64,000 nt of DNA. Source: JAXMHB01 sp046346965 (GTDB lineage: Bacteria; Pseudomonadota; Gammaproteobacteria; Xanthomonadales; SZUA-5). Of this stretch, positions 8,367 through 19,662 are shown piece after piece. Positions within the stretch are counted from its first letter, which is position 1. Each line of letters begins with the position of its first letter. The notes beneath the pieces were generated by a model. The model was not told the DNA's origin, searched no databases, and saw nothing but the letters and a program-made list of their open reading frames with translations. A program made the position numbers and the translations under genes. The stretch is from positions 248,001 to 312,000 of the forward strand of contig JAXMHB010000002.1 in NCBI GenBank assembly GCA_046346965.1, given 5' to 3'.

Positions 8367-9404
8367 TCAGCGCGTGCGCGGGCGGGTCAGAATGCCGGCG
8401 AAGGCGTGTTGATCGATGCAATCGAGCAGGTGGCCCGCCACTCGCTGCGCGGCGCGGCCGTCCTCCAGTAGCGGGCGCGGGCTCAGACTGCCATGGATGG
8501 CCGCGAGCACGTGGGCGCTCAACTCGGACGCGGGGCAGGGCACGCATCCTTGCGGCGCAGCGGTGTCGCCCACCCACAGCACGCTGCGGCCAAACCAGCG
8601 CGCCTCCAGCGCGAGCAGGGCGTTGTCGGTGATCAGCACCTGAGACCGGCGCAGCAACGCCAGCATGCGCCAGTGCGGCAAATGGCCGAGGCGGCGCAGC
8701 CGAGGATGGATGTCGGCTTCTTCTGGGGCGGGTGCTGCCACCCAGTCGATGCGGCTGCTGGCGGCGTCCGTCAGCAGGCTGGTCACGGTGGCAGCGCCGG
8801 CGTCGGCCGACCAGCTGGCGGCGATCAGGATGCGCTGCGCGACCGCGTCGGCATTGGCGCCCAGCGCCTCGCTCTGTTCGCGGCAGAGGTCATAAAGCGG
8901 GTCGCCGGTGAGGAAGGCGCGTCCGCGTGCCGGCTCAATCGGCGGGCGCTCGCGACCGAGGTAGAACCAGGTGTGCAATCCCGCCAGCAGGCGCCAGCGC
9001 CAGCGTGGCGCCTGATCGGCACTGGAGGCCAACAAGGCACTGCGAATGCCGGCGCCGCGCGCCGCAATGCCCGCCGCCAGACCGCTGCGCGAGGCACCGC
9101 CGGCCACCACCAGCGAGGGCCGGACGCGCAACAACAGGCGCAGCAGCGCAAAGGCGGCGGCGCTGGTGCCGCGCGCGCCGGGCAGGCGCAGATCGGCGGC
9201 CAGACCGTGCTCGCGCAGGGTATCGCGCACGGCGCTGCCAGACTCGCCGGTGTCCACCAGCAAGGCGCCTTCGCCGTGGCCAGGGGCGCGCAGCGCGCGC
9301 AGCAGCGGCAGCAGGCGCAGCGCTTCCAGCCGGGTGCCGGCGACCAGCATCAGCGGGGCGCCGGGTTCTGTCGCCAGCGCCTTGGGTAAGCGGAATGCGC
9401 GCAT
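8367..9404 (-). CDS. UDP-N-acetylglucosamine 2-epimerase-like / GT-B fold protein
   Basis: This 345-residue protein has the two-domain outline of the WecB family: LMLVAGTRLEALRLLPLLRAL near the N-terminus, PSLVVAGGASRSGLAAGIAA, TGDPLYDL in the middle, and SQVLITDNALLALEARWFGRSVL near the end, where WecB has LITDSGGLQEEA-type text. The family interconverts UDP-GlcNAc and UDP-ManNAc or transfers sugars. Here the usual acidic and His catalytic positions are not evident, so activity is uncertain. ATG 9404 (MRAFRLPKAL) is preceded by ACGAGGTG and preferred over the long upstream extension. It is followed closely by the two-helix membrane protein, with no other polysaccharide genes beside it. Confidence 0.6.
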   Translation of the reverse strand: MRAFRLPKALATEPGAPLMLVAGTRLEALRLLPLLRALRAPGHGEGALLVDTGESGSAVRDTLREHGLAADLRLPGARGTSAAAFALLRLLLRVRPSLVVAGGASRSGLAAGIAARGAGIRSALLASSADQAPRWRWRLLAGLHTWFYLGRERPPIEPARGRAFLTGDPLYDLCREQSEALGANADAVAQRILIAASWSADAGAATVTSLLTDAASSRIDWVAAPAPEEADIHPRLRRLGHLPHWRMLALLRRSQVLITDNALLALEARWFGRSVLWVGDTAAPQGCVPCPASELSAHVLAAIHGSLSPRPLLEDGRAAQRVAGHLLDCIDQHAFAGILTRPRTR

Positions 9405-9558
9405 GGGCACCTCGTCTCGGGCTGCAGGCTTGGACTGCGAGCCTGCGCGCGAGTTCCGCAGGCGTGCCGTGATGCGTTCCGCGTTTGCGTAGTGCGCGCC
9501 GAGGATCGTTGGCCGCTGGCGCGGACTACGCTGCAGTCTGGCGCGGCGCCCAGCCACC

Positions 9559-11934
<2,376 letters not shown>

Positions 11935-11990
11935 GGGAACGCATTGTGCTCCGGGTAACGAGGCGGCGGAGCATAGGGCAGGCAACAGCG

Positions 11991-12065
11991 CGAGGGCACG
12001 TTCAAGCAAAGCGGAGGGCACGAGGGCACGCAACAGCACGAGGGCACGAGGGCACGAGGGCACGA
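11991..12065. repeat. Intergenic GAGGGCAC array, left arm of an inverted pair
   Basis: The stretch upstream of tex repeats the octamer GAGGGCAC with interruptions, including three to four back-to-back copies at about 12040-12064. Bases 12003-12030 are the exact reverse complement of the tandem unit in the right arm (12142-12201). The whole 11935-12239 gap between tex and metX-hom has no gene. The bases between the arms (about 12066-12141) look unstructured. The paired arms could form a long cruciform or hairpin. Confidence 0.8.
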
Positions 12066-12141
12066 AAAAAGCTTGCAGACCGCGAGCGTGAGTCAAGAAC
12101 CAAACCACTGAGGTAGCGCTTGGCTTTTGGCTTCCGCCCTT

Positions 12142-12235
12142 ACGTGCCCTCGTGCCCTCCGCTTTGCTTGCACGTGCCCTCGTGCCCTCCGCTTTGCTTG
12201 CACGTGCCCTCGTGCTTCTGCGTGCCCTCGTACTT
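12142..12235. repeat. Intergenic 30-base tandem repeat, right arm of an inverted pair
   Basis: A 30-base unit beginning ACGTGCCCTCGTGCCC and ending CTTTGCTTGC occurs at 12142-12171 and again, identical, at 12172-12201, followed by partial copies to about 12230. It is the inverse of the array at 11991-12065. It lies just past the stop codon of the leftward metX-hom gene at 12240, so it could act as the transcript end of metX-hom and lies upstream of tex. Confidence 0.85.
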
Positions 12236-12239
12236 CGAC

Positions 12240-14435
12240 CTACCCGCAGGCGCTTGCCTTGAGGCTGCGGAGACCGGTGGGCTCCAGTGCGGCGGCGGTG
12301 CTGCTGCGGCTGAGCAGGGTGTCGGCGACGGCTTTGAGGTCGGCGAGTACGGCGGCGGCGGTGATGCGCACACCGGCGCCGGCGCCGGCGATGACCAGCG
12401 CCTGATCGCCGTAGTAGCGGGTATGCAGCACCACGCGGTTCTCGGTGCCGCGGGCGCCAGCCAGCGGGTGGTCGGCGGGGACCAGCGCCGGGCCGATCTC
12501 GGCGCCGCCGTCGAGGCGCCAGCGGGCGCGGTAGACCAGGCGTTGTCCGGCGCGCCGGGCGTCGTCGAGCAGTTGCAGCCAGTCGCGTTCATGGGCGGCG
12601 ACCGCATCCTCCCAGGGCACGGTCGGGCTCAGGCGCAGCAAGGGATCCAGCGCGATCTGGCGTTCGTCCAGGTCGATGCCGGCCTCGCGCAGCAGGATCA
12701 ACAACTTGCGTCGCACGTCGCCGCCGCTGAGGTCGATGCGCGGATCGGGCTCGGCGAGGCCCTGGGCCACGGCTTCGCCGATCGCCTGACGCAGCGTGGC
12801 GCCGTCCTGGGTGCGCGTCAGCACATAGCCCAGCGTGCCCGACAGACTGGCTTCCACCGAGTGCAGCTGATCGCCGGCGCTGCGCAGGCGGCGCAGCGTC
12901 GACAGGATCGGCAGGCCCGCGCCGACCGTGGCGGACCAGCCTGCCGGGGTGCCGCTGGCGAGCGCGGCTTGCAGCGGTCGCCAGCGCGCTGACTCGGCGG
13001 CAAAAGCGATTTTGTTCGGCGTGACCAGTGCAATGCCGGCGGCGAGCAAGCGCGCGCTGTGCGCAGCGACCCGCTCGCTGGCGGTGCAGTCGATCAGCAC
13101 CGCCGGGCGCCGTAGCGCGATCAGCTGTTCGATCAGCGTTTCGGCGCTGCCGCCGCTGGCGCCGCGCAGGCGCTCGGCCGCCAGTCCAGGCGCCAGCCCG
13201 TCCGCCTGCCACAGGCCAGCGCGACTATTGGCCACGCCCACCAGTTGCAAGGGCAGATCGCTGCCCGGTTGCGCCCACAGCGCCAGCAGATCGGCACCTA
13301 CCCGACCGGTGGCGCCGATCAGCACGGCGGGCACGCGCGGGCGGCGCTGGCTGAGCTGCGGCCGCGCACTGGCCAGGGCTGCGGCGGGCAGCGCCTCGTC
13401 GCGGAAAGCGCACAGCACGGGATCGATCTTGGCGGCATCAACGAGGAAGCCGTCGTGGCCGTAGGCGGTCTCGATCTGCACCAACCGCCCGTTCGGCAGC
13501 GCCTGGGCGAGGCGGCTTTGCTCGGAGGGGTAATACAGCTGATCGCTGTCCAGCGAGATCACCAGCGCCGGCTGCCGCAGCGTGGCCAGCGCGACTTCCG
13601 GCGCAGCGCCCTCGGCGGCGTCGTAGGCGATCATCGCCTCGGTCAGCCGCAGGTAGGCGTTGGCATCGAAGCGCCGCACCAGCTTGTGCCCTTGATGGTC
13701 CAGGTAGGACAGCACCTGGAACTGCCCGTCCGCGCGGCGCTCGCGTCCGAAGCGGCGATCCAGTTCATCCGCTGAGCGATAGGTCAGATGGCCGAGCTGA
13801 CGCGCCAGCGCGAGCCCCTCCTCGGGACCGGCGTCGGCCGGGTAGTGGCCACCGGCAAACTTGGGATCGCGACGGATGAACTCGCACTGCAGCCGCGCCT
13901 GCGCCAGCGCCTGCGGCGGTTGCCGCCAGCTGGTGGCGATCAGTGCGATGCGCTGCACCCGCGCCGGATCGCGGCGCGCCCACTCCAGCACCTGAAAGCC
14001 GCCCATCGACGCGCCGATCACCAATTGAATCGTGTGCAGACCCAGGTGATCCGCCAGCAGGCGCTGGTGATCGACCATGTCCGCCACGCTGATCTCCGGG
14101 AAATCGCCGCCCCAGCGTTGCCCGGTCTCCGCGTTCACGCTGGTCGGCCCAGCGCTGCCGTAGCAGCTGGCGAGCACATTGGCACAAACGATGTAGTAGC
14201 GCTCGGGATCGAGCACGCGCCCTGGGCCGAAAGCGCCCGGCCACCAGGCGGCCACATCGCTGGACGCTGTCAGCGCGTGGCACACCCAGATGACGTTGTC
14301 GCGCGCGGCATTGAGCGTGCCCCAGGTCTGATAGGCCACGGTCGCGCCCGGCATGCGCATGCCGTTCGCCAGCGCCAGCGACTGCGTGGGCGTGAACGAC
14401 TGTAGCTGCGAGGGTAGATGATCGTGGCAGGCCAT
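12240..14435 (-). CDS. Fused homoserine O-acyltransferase (MetX) and homoserine dehydrogenase (Hom)
   Basis: One frame of 731 residues holds two enzymes of methionine synthesis. Residues 1 to about 350 are a MetX-type alpha/beta hydrolase: GSAGPTSVNAETG, nucleophile Ser143 in GASMGGFQVLEW, Asp298 in SLDSDQLYYP and His327 in YGHDGFL. From about residue 369 comes homoserine dehydrogenase: Rossmann motif VLIGATGRVG, VTPNKIAFA, VGAGLPIL, SLSGTLGYVLT and the catalytic-region EPDPRIDLSGGDVRRK. No ACT domain follows. Homoserine made by the second half is the substrate of the first. The acyl donor cannot be told from sequence; the adjacent MetY favours acetyl, though some MetX proteins use succinyl-CoA or serine. 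The ATG at 14435 lies 41 bases after the metY stop, behind a heptamer array with no Shine-Dalgarno. A longer open frame upstream overlaps metY and is rejected. Confidence 0.9.
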   Translation of the reverse strand: MACHDHLPSQLQSFTPTQSLALANGMRMPGATVAYQTWGTLNAARDNVIWVCHALTASSDVAAWWPGAFGPGRVLDPERYYIVCANVLASCYGSAGPTSVNAETGQRWGGDFPEISVADMVDHQRLLADHLGLHTIQLVIGASMGGFQVLEWARRDPARVQRIALIATSWRQPPQALAQARLQCEFIRRDPKFAGGHYPADAGPEEGLALARQLGHLTYRSADELDRRFGRERRADGQFQVLSYLDHQGHKLVRRFDANAYLRLTEAMIAYDAAEGAAPEVALATLRQPALVISLDSDQLYYPSEQSRLAQALPNGRLVQIETAYGHDGFLVDAAKIDPVLCAFRDEALPAAALASARPQLSQRRPRVPAVLIGATGRVGADLLALWAQPGSDLPLQLVGVANSRAGLWQADGLAPGLAAERLRGASGGSAETLIEQLIALRRPAVLIDCTASERVAAHSARLLAAGIALVTPNKIAFAAESARWRPLQAALASGTPAGWSATVGAGLPILSTLRRLRSAGDQLHSVEASLSGTLGYVLTRTQDGATLRQAIGEAVAQGLAEPDPRIDLSGGDVRRKLLILLREAGIDLDERQIALDPLLRLSPTVPWEDAVAAHERDWLQLLDDARRAGQRLVYRARWRLDGGAEIGPALVPADHPLAGARGTENRVVLHTRYYGDQALVIAGAGAGVRITAAAVLADLKAVADTLLSRSSTAAALEPTGLRSLKASACG

Positions 14436-14439
14436 GGGA

Positions 14440-14468
14440 TGGGAAAATGGGAAACGGGAAAGGGGAAA
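14440..14468. repeat. Heptamer array NGGGAAA between metY and metX-hom
   Basis: On the plus strand the gap reads four units of the form NGGGAAA (TGGGAAA, TGGGAAA, CGGGAAA, GGGGAAA) with one extra A after the first. On the coding strand of metX-hom this is a pyrimidine tract directly before the ATG at 14435, occupying the place where a ribosome-binding site would be. Changes in copy number would change the intergenic spacing by 7 bases. Confidence 0.75.
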
Positions 14469-14476
14469 AGGTGGGC

Positions 14477-15799
<1,323 letters not shown>

Positions 15800-15829
15800 G
15801 GGCGCGTCCTCTGGGATGTCTGGAAGTGC

Positions 15830-15853
15830 AGATGTTTAGACGTCTAGACGTCT
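15830..15853. promoter_or_regulatory. Three contiguous MetJ-type met boxes upstream of metY
   Basis: Three abutting 8-base units are seen: AGATGTTT (15830-15837), AGACGTCT (15838-15845) and AGACGTCT (15846-15853). The consensus MetJ operator of enterobacteria is tandem AGACGTCT, so two units are perfect and one matches 6 of 8. The operator starts 31 bases before the metY start codon, where it would cover the promoter or early leader. MetJ, with S-adenosylmethionine as corepressor, binds such tandem boxes cooperatively. No metJ gene is in the window. Confidence 0.8.
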
Positions 15854-16013
15854 GTTGCCGGCAATCGTAGACGGCGCCCGGTGATGGCGTCAAGTAGGCT
15901 TTGGCCGCGTGCGCCGCCCGGATGCGCAACGCCCGTGTCCGCTCATCGTGCGGGCTGCTGCCGTTGGTCGGGAACCTGCGCGCCTGCCTGAGACATCACG
16001 CGCCCGGCGGACA

Positions 16014-16284
16014 TTTAAGGAAGCTCTGATCAAGTCTCGTGATGCGTTGCGAGTCAGAATCGTCTGCCGCTAGGCGCGGTCCGCAGGCCATAGCCGGGCT
16101 CTCTGGCCAAGGACCGGAACGACGCGGCGGACGATTCTGGCCGCAACCCTTCGGGACGGGGCTGAATCGGCCTCCAGCGTCGTTAGCCGCCCGGCCAGAG
16201 AGCCCGCTATGCCCTTCGGCGACTTCCTAGCTGGAGACCGATTCAGCCACCGTCGCGGCCACGATACTTGATCAGAGCCTTTAA
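16014..16284. mobile_element. Palindromic MITE-like element with terminal inverted repeats and no ORF
   Basis: The ends are imperfect inverted repeats: TTTAAGGAAGCTCTGATCAA at 16014 and, reading in from the other end at 16284, TTAAAGG then CTCTGATCAAGT. The shared core CTCTGATCAAGT plus five flanking bases matches at 16 of 17. Inside are three more inverted pairs: 16056-16068 with 16126-16138 (12 of 13), 16160-16177 with 16231-16248 (17 of 18), and 16086-16108 with 16193-16213 (one bulge). The third pair lies in the loops of the first two, so the loops are mutually complementary. No protein is encoded. The flanks at 15854-16013 and 16285-16335 show nothing else. It sits in the promoter region of the small secreted protein gene. 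I do not recognise a named family. Confidence 0.6.
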
Positions 16285-16335
16285 CGCTGCCAGCACGCCG
16301 CAGCCATACCGATCACGACCTGCCGAGGTACCCGC

Positions 16336-16872
16336 ATGCGCCTTCGATACACCTTGATCCTGTTGACCTTCAGCGCGGCCGCCAGCGGCGCCAGCAGCAC
16401 GGCCGCGGAGCAGTGCGCCGTGCGTTGCGACGACGGCAGCCGCTGCAGTCTCAGTGCGGCCGTGGATGCGTCCGCCGCGTCCGACGGCGCGAGCGCGTCC
16501 GCTGTGCTGCAGTTGCGGACACGCTCGACGCAGGCCATCGCCAACGGCGAGCTGAGCGAGTCGCACACCCAATCGGCACGCGTCCGTGCGGTGCTGGCGG
16601 AGGGCCAGCGTCTGCGCGGACAGGACGCAGCGCTCGATGAGCTGATGGACGCGCTGGCGCAGGCGCGCGGAGCCGACACGATGCAATCGAGTCTGGAACA
16701 GATCGAGCGCTGGAATCAGCGTCATCCGGATCCGCAGCTGCAAGCGGCGCTGGGCCGCTGCAATGCAGCTGCAGCGGGCCCGCAGGTCAGCGCGCCGTGT
16801 GCAAATCCTGAGCGTGGACGCCGGTTTGGCGTCGCCTCGGCCGATCAGGTCAGGAAGCCCGCGCGCCGGTAG
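16336..16872 (+). CDS. Hypothetical small exported protein
   Basis: This is a 178-residue product with a clear signal peptide (MRLRYTLILLTFSAAASGASS) and then a short Cys-containing part (QCAVRCDDGSRCS), an Ala/Ser-rich stretch and a helical, Gln/Arg-rich C-terminal half. I do not recognise the family. GAGGTA precedes the ATG with good spacing, which supports the start. The MITE-like element ends 51 bases upstream and may supply or disturb the promoter. The last 28 bases overlap, on the opposite strand, the remnant of a dioxygenase gene, so the present C-terminus may be partly accidental. Confidence 0.55.
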   Translation: MRLRYTLILLTFSAAASGASSTAAEQCAVRCDDGSRCSLSAAVDASAASDGASASAVLQLRTRSTQAIANGELSESHTQSARVRAVLAEGQRLRGQDAALDELMDALAQARGADTMQSSLEQIERWNQRHPDPQLQAALGRCNAAAAGPQVSAPCANPERGRRFGVASADQVRKPARR

Positions 16873-17301
16873 GTCAGCACCAGCGTGTCGCGGTGGCCGG
16901 CGCTGCCGGCCGGCTGCAACGGCGTGGTCTCGTGGATGGCCGACGAAGGCGGGCGCGGCCAGCGCCGCCTCGGTGACCGGCGCAAAGCGCCGCAGATAGC
17001 CGCCGTGCAGCGCGTTGTACTCGGTAGGCTGCCAGTGCGGGCGATCCACCGCAGCCTCGATGCGCGCGCCATCCGCGCTCAGGCGCAGCGAGGCGTGACG
17101 ACGAAAGCGATACTGCCCGCCATCGCGCAGATGGGTATCGGGCGGCAGCGCTTCCCAGTGCGGCGCCAGGCGCGCGATCGCCGCCGCATCCACACCGGCC
17201 AGACGTGCACTGGCGCCGGGACTGAGCAGCGCAAAGCCCTGTGCGCGCAGCGTGGCCGCCGGATGGTCGTCAGAGAGGTCCCAGCCTGGATGTCCGTGCA
17301 T
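16845..17301 (-). pseudogene. 2OG-Fe dioxygenase family protein, remnant with central deletion and frameshift
   Basis: From ATG 17301 (AGGAGCG before it) the frame gives MHGHPGWDLSDDHPAATLRA, HWEALPPDTHLRDGGQYRFR, RHASLRLSADG and YNALHGGYLRRFAPVTEAAL. This is the N-terminal half of the small 2OG-Fe(II) dioxygenase family of PF10014 type. At about 16930-16950 the protein breaks off. Another frame then supplies IHETTPLQPAGSAGHRDTLV and LTYRRAGFLT to a stop at 16845, which resembles the family C-terminus (YHGVTPV..RDVLVVTFR). The central 100 or so residues, including the first metal-binding His motif (HRDG), are missing. The gene is thus dead through an out-of-frame internal deletion. Confidence 0.65.
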
Positions 17302-17379
17302 GGCGCGCTCCTTGCGCTGTCTGCGCGCAGTTCTAGCCGGTGACCGGCTGCGCGTACAGGGCGCGACGCTGGCAGGTAC

Positions 17380-17512
17380 TCGGGAGTCGGGACTCGGGAC
17401 TCGGGACTCGGGACTCGGGACTCGGGACTCGGGACTCGGGACTCGGGACTCGGGGCTTGGGACTTGGGGCTTGGGGCTTGGGACTCGGGGCTCGGGGCTT
17501 GGAACTCGGCAG
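17380..17512. repeat. (TCGGGAC)n heptanucleotide array
   Basis: Nine perfect TCGGGAC units run from 17387 to 17449, followed by about eight degenerate units (TCGGGGC, TTGGGAC, TTGGGGC, TTGGAAC) to 17512. It lies in the 17302-17722 gap between the dioxygenase remnant and the diguanylate cyclase. The rest of that gap holds no gene I can support. The G-tracts, one every seven bases, could form a G-quadruplex on the plus strand. Length variation between strains is expected. Confidence 0.9.
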
Positions 17513-17722
17513 TCTGCAGACTGGCGACAGCGCACCGCAAGCGCCGCACGGCTGGTCCCACGCCCCCTTGCCCCCGCCCCGCCTTTGCCCCGCCGCCATT
17601 GGGAAACATCGCAAACTTTGTCGCGCCGCCGCCGATGCGGTTGTCCCGCCGGGGGCGGTCGGCGCGTGGTAGCGCATGAGCAATCAACGCAGGACTTGCA
17701 TGAGGCCAGCGTCGGCAGGACG

Positions 17723-19585
17723 ATGGACGCCGAACGGGCGCCGCCGGCGGGCAGCGCCCGCGGCTATGGGGCACGGGGGCGGGCCTTGATCGAGCATCTG
17801 CGAGCGCCAGCGCGCTGCTGGTGGCTGCTCTGGTTGCTGCTGGTGATGCCGGCGGCGGCCGCCGGCATCGGCTTGCGTGAGGACCAGGCCGAGTACGATC
17901 TGGCCAGCGCCACCGAGGTGCTGCACGACGCCAAGGCCGAGCTCAGTCTGGACGCCGCGCTGGCAGCCACTGGTTGGTCGGCGCTGGCCGGCCGTTCCCC
18001 GGTGTACGGCTTCGCGCCCGGCGCGCACTGGTTTCGCACCGAGGTGCAGCGGCTGGATGCGGCGGAGAGCCGCTGGGTCTATCTGATCCCGTACTCGCTG
18101 CTGGATCACCTCGACCTCTACATCCTGCGCGAGCACGGCCGCATCGAGCATCGCCAGTCTGGCGATCGTTTGCCCTTCGCCAGTCGGGATCTGAAGCATC
18201 GACACTTCAACTTTCTGGTCGATCTGGCGCCGGGCGAGCGGGTAACGCTGGTGCTGCGGGTGCAGACGCAGAGTTCGGTGCAGGTGCCGCAGTGGCTGAT
18301 CACGCGCGAGGCCTTTTTCGCCCGCACCCACGAGGCGCAGGTCGGCATCGGTCTGTACTACGGCATCCTGTGTGCGCTGCTGCTGTTCAATCTGATCATC
18401 TACCTCAGCCTGCGCGAACCGGCCTATGGCTGGTATGTGCTGTATGTGCTCGGCTTCGGCTGGGTGCAGCTGAACCTGAATGGACTGGCCTTCGAGTACC
18501 TGTGGCCCGACTCGCCGGCCTTCGCCAATCTGGCGATGCCGCTGTCAATGGCTTTCGGATTGACGACGATGACGCTGTTTGCGCGCGCCTTCCTCGGTTT
18601 GCCGGTACACAGGCCGCGCTTGAACCGGGTCTTTGAAGCCTTTGTCGCCCTGCAGGGTGTGATGATGCTGGCCGTCCCGCTGATGGCTTATCGCCCTGCC
18701 ATCCTGATCGAGACCGCCTCGGTGTTTCTGATCACGCCGCTGATTCTGATCGCGGCGGTCAGTCTGATTCGCAGTGGCTACAAGCCGGCCAGCTACTTCC
18801 TGCTGGCCTGGGCGGCGCTGCTGCTCGGCACCGTGTCTTACGCCATGGTCTCCTTCGGCCTGCTGCCCAAGGTGTTCATCACCGAGTACGGGATCCAGAT
18901 CGGATCGGCGCTGGAGATGACGCTGCTGTCCTTTGCGCTGGCCTTTCGCATCCGCGATCTGGAACAGGACAAGCAGCGCCTGCTGCGTGCTTCCCAGGAC
19001 GAGCTCGAAGCCTGCGTCGAGCGGCGCACGCAGGAGCTCAATCAGGCGCTGGCGGAGCTCGGCGCGGTCAATCGTCAGTTGCACGAAGTCAGCCGACGCG
19101 ATGGCCTCACCGGCGTCTACAACCGGCGCTTCCTGGAACAGAGTCTGGATCTGCTGTGGGAAGCGAGCGCCGAGGCGGGCGAGCCCTTTTCGGTGCTGAT
19201 GTTCGATCTGGATCACTTCAAGGCGATCAATGACCGCTACGGCCATCTGACCGGCGACGACTGCCTGCGCGCGGTGGCCGATGTGCTGCACGCCCATCTG
19301 CGCGGTCCGCGCGAGTGCCTGGCGCGCTGGGGCGGCGAGGAGTTCATCCTGCTGCTGCCCGGCGTCGGCGCCGCCGACGCGAGAGCGCGGGCGGAGCAGA
19401 TGCGCGAGGCGCTGGAGCGGCGACCAGCGCCGCCGCAAGGGCCTTTGATCGAGCTGCGCATGAGTGTGGGGGTCGCCAGTGCGATGCCGACGCGTGGCAG
19501 CGCGGTGACGACGGTGATCGAGGCCGCCGATCGCGCGCTCTATCGCGCCAAGGCGGCCGGGCGCAATCGCGTGGAAGCAGTGTAA
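17723..19585 (+). CDS. 7TMR-DISM diguanylate cyclase
   Basis: This 620-residue inner-membrane signalling protein would make c-di-GMP. Residues about 30-45 form a signal or anchor helix (WWLLWLLLVMPAAAAG). A periplasmic 7TMR-DISM sensory domain follows (WFRTEVQRL, RWVYLIPYSLLDHLDLYI, VTLVLRVQTQSSVQVP), then seven transmembrane helices (from IGLYYGILCALLLFNLIIYL), a coiled coil, and a GGDEF domain (RRDGLTGVYNRRFLEQ, LMFDLDHFKAINDRYGHLTG, RWGGEEFILLLPG). The GGEEF motif and metal-binding Asp are intact, so it should be active. There is no RxxD I-site five residues upstream, so product inhibition is doubtful. I chose ATG 17723 after GCAGGACG; an open frame further upstream only covers the heptamer array. 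The ligand is likely a carbohydrate or similar small molecule. Confidence 0.88.
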   Translation: MDAERAPPAGSARGYGARGRALIEHLRAPARCWWLLWLLLVMPAAAAGIGLREDQAEYDLASATEVLHDAKAELSLDAALAATGWSALAGRSPVYGFAPGAHWFRTEVQRLDAAESRWVYLIPYSLLDHLDLYILREHGRIEHRQSGDRLPFASRDLKHRHFNFLVDLAPGERVTLVLRVQTQSSVQVPQWLITREAFFARTHEAQVGIGLYYGILCALLLFNLIIYLSLREPAYGWYVLYVLGFGWVQLNLNGLAFEYLWPDSPAFANLAMPLSMAFGLTTMTLFARAFLGLPVHRPRLNRVFEAFVALQGVMMLAVPLMAYRPAILIETASVFLITPLILIAAVSLIRSGYKPASYFLLAWAALLLGTVSYAMVSFGLLPKVFITEYGIQIGSALEMTLLSFALAFRIRDLEQDKQRLLRASQDELEACVERRTQELNQALAELGAVNRQLHEVSRRDGLTGVYNRRFLEQSLDLLWEASAEAGEPFSVLMFDLDHFKAINDRYGHLTGDDCLRAVADVLHAHLRGPRECLARWGGEEFILLLPGVGAADARARAEQMREALERRPAPPQGPLIELRMSVGVASAMPTRGSAVTTVIEAADRALYRAKAAGRNRVEAV

Positions 19586-19662
19586 ATCCTGCGTCCGGGA
19601 CCTTTCGGACAAGCTGCCCTCGGCGTATTGATCGCCTGCGTGTCTGACGAGACTGGGCTGCC

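Noticed and set aside
17380..17512. CRISPR array
   Set aside because: Units are 7 bases with no spacers and no cas genes nearby.
17252..17722. A longer N-terminus for the diguanylate cyclase running through the heptamer array
   Set aside because: The stretch translates to a monotonous GTRDSGL repeat made by the array; ATG 17723 with AGGA before it fits better.
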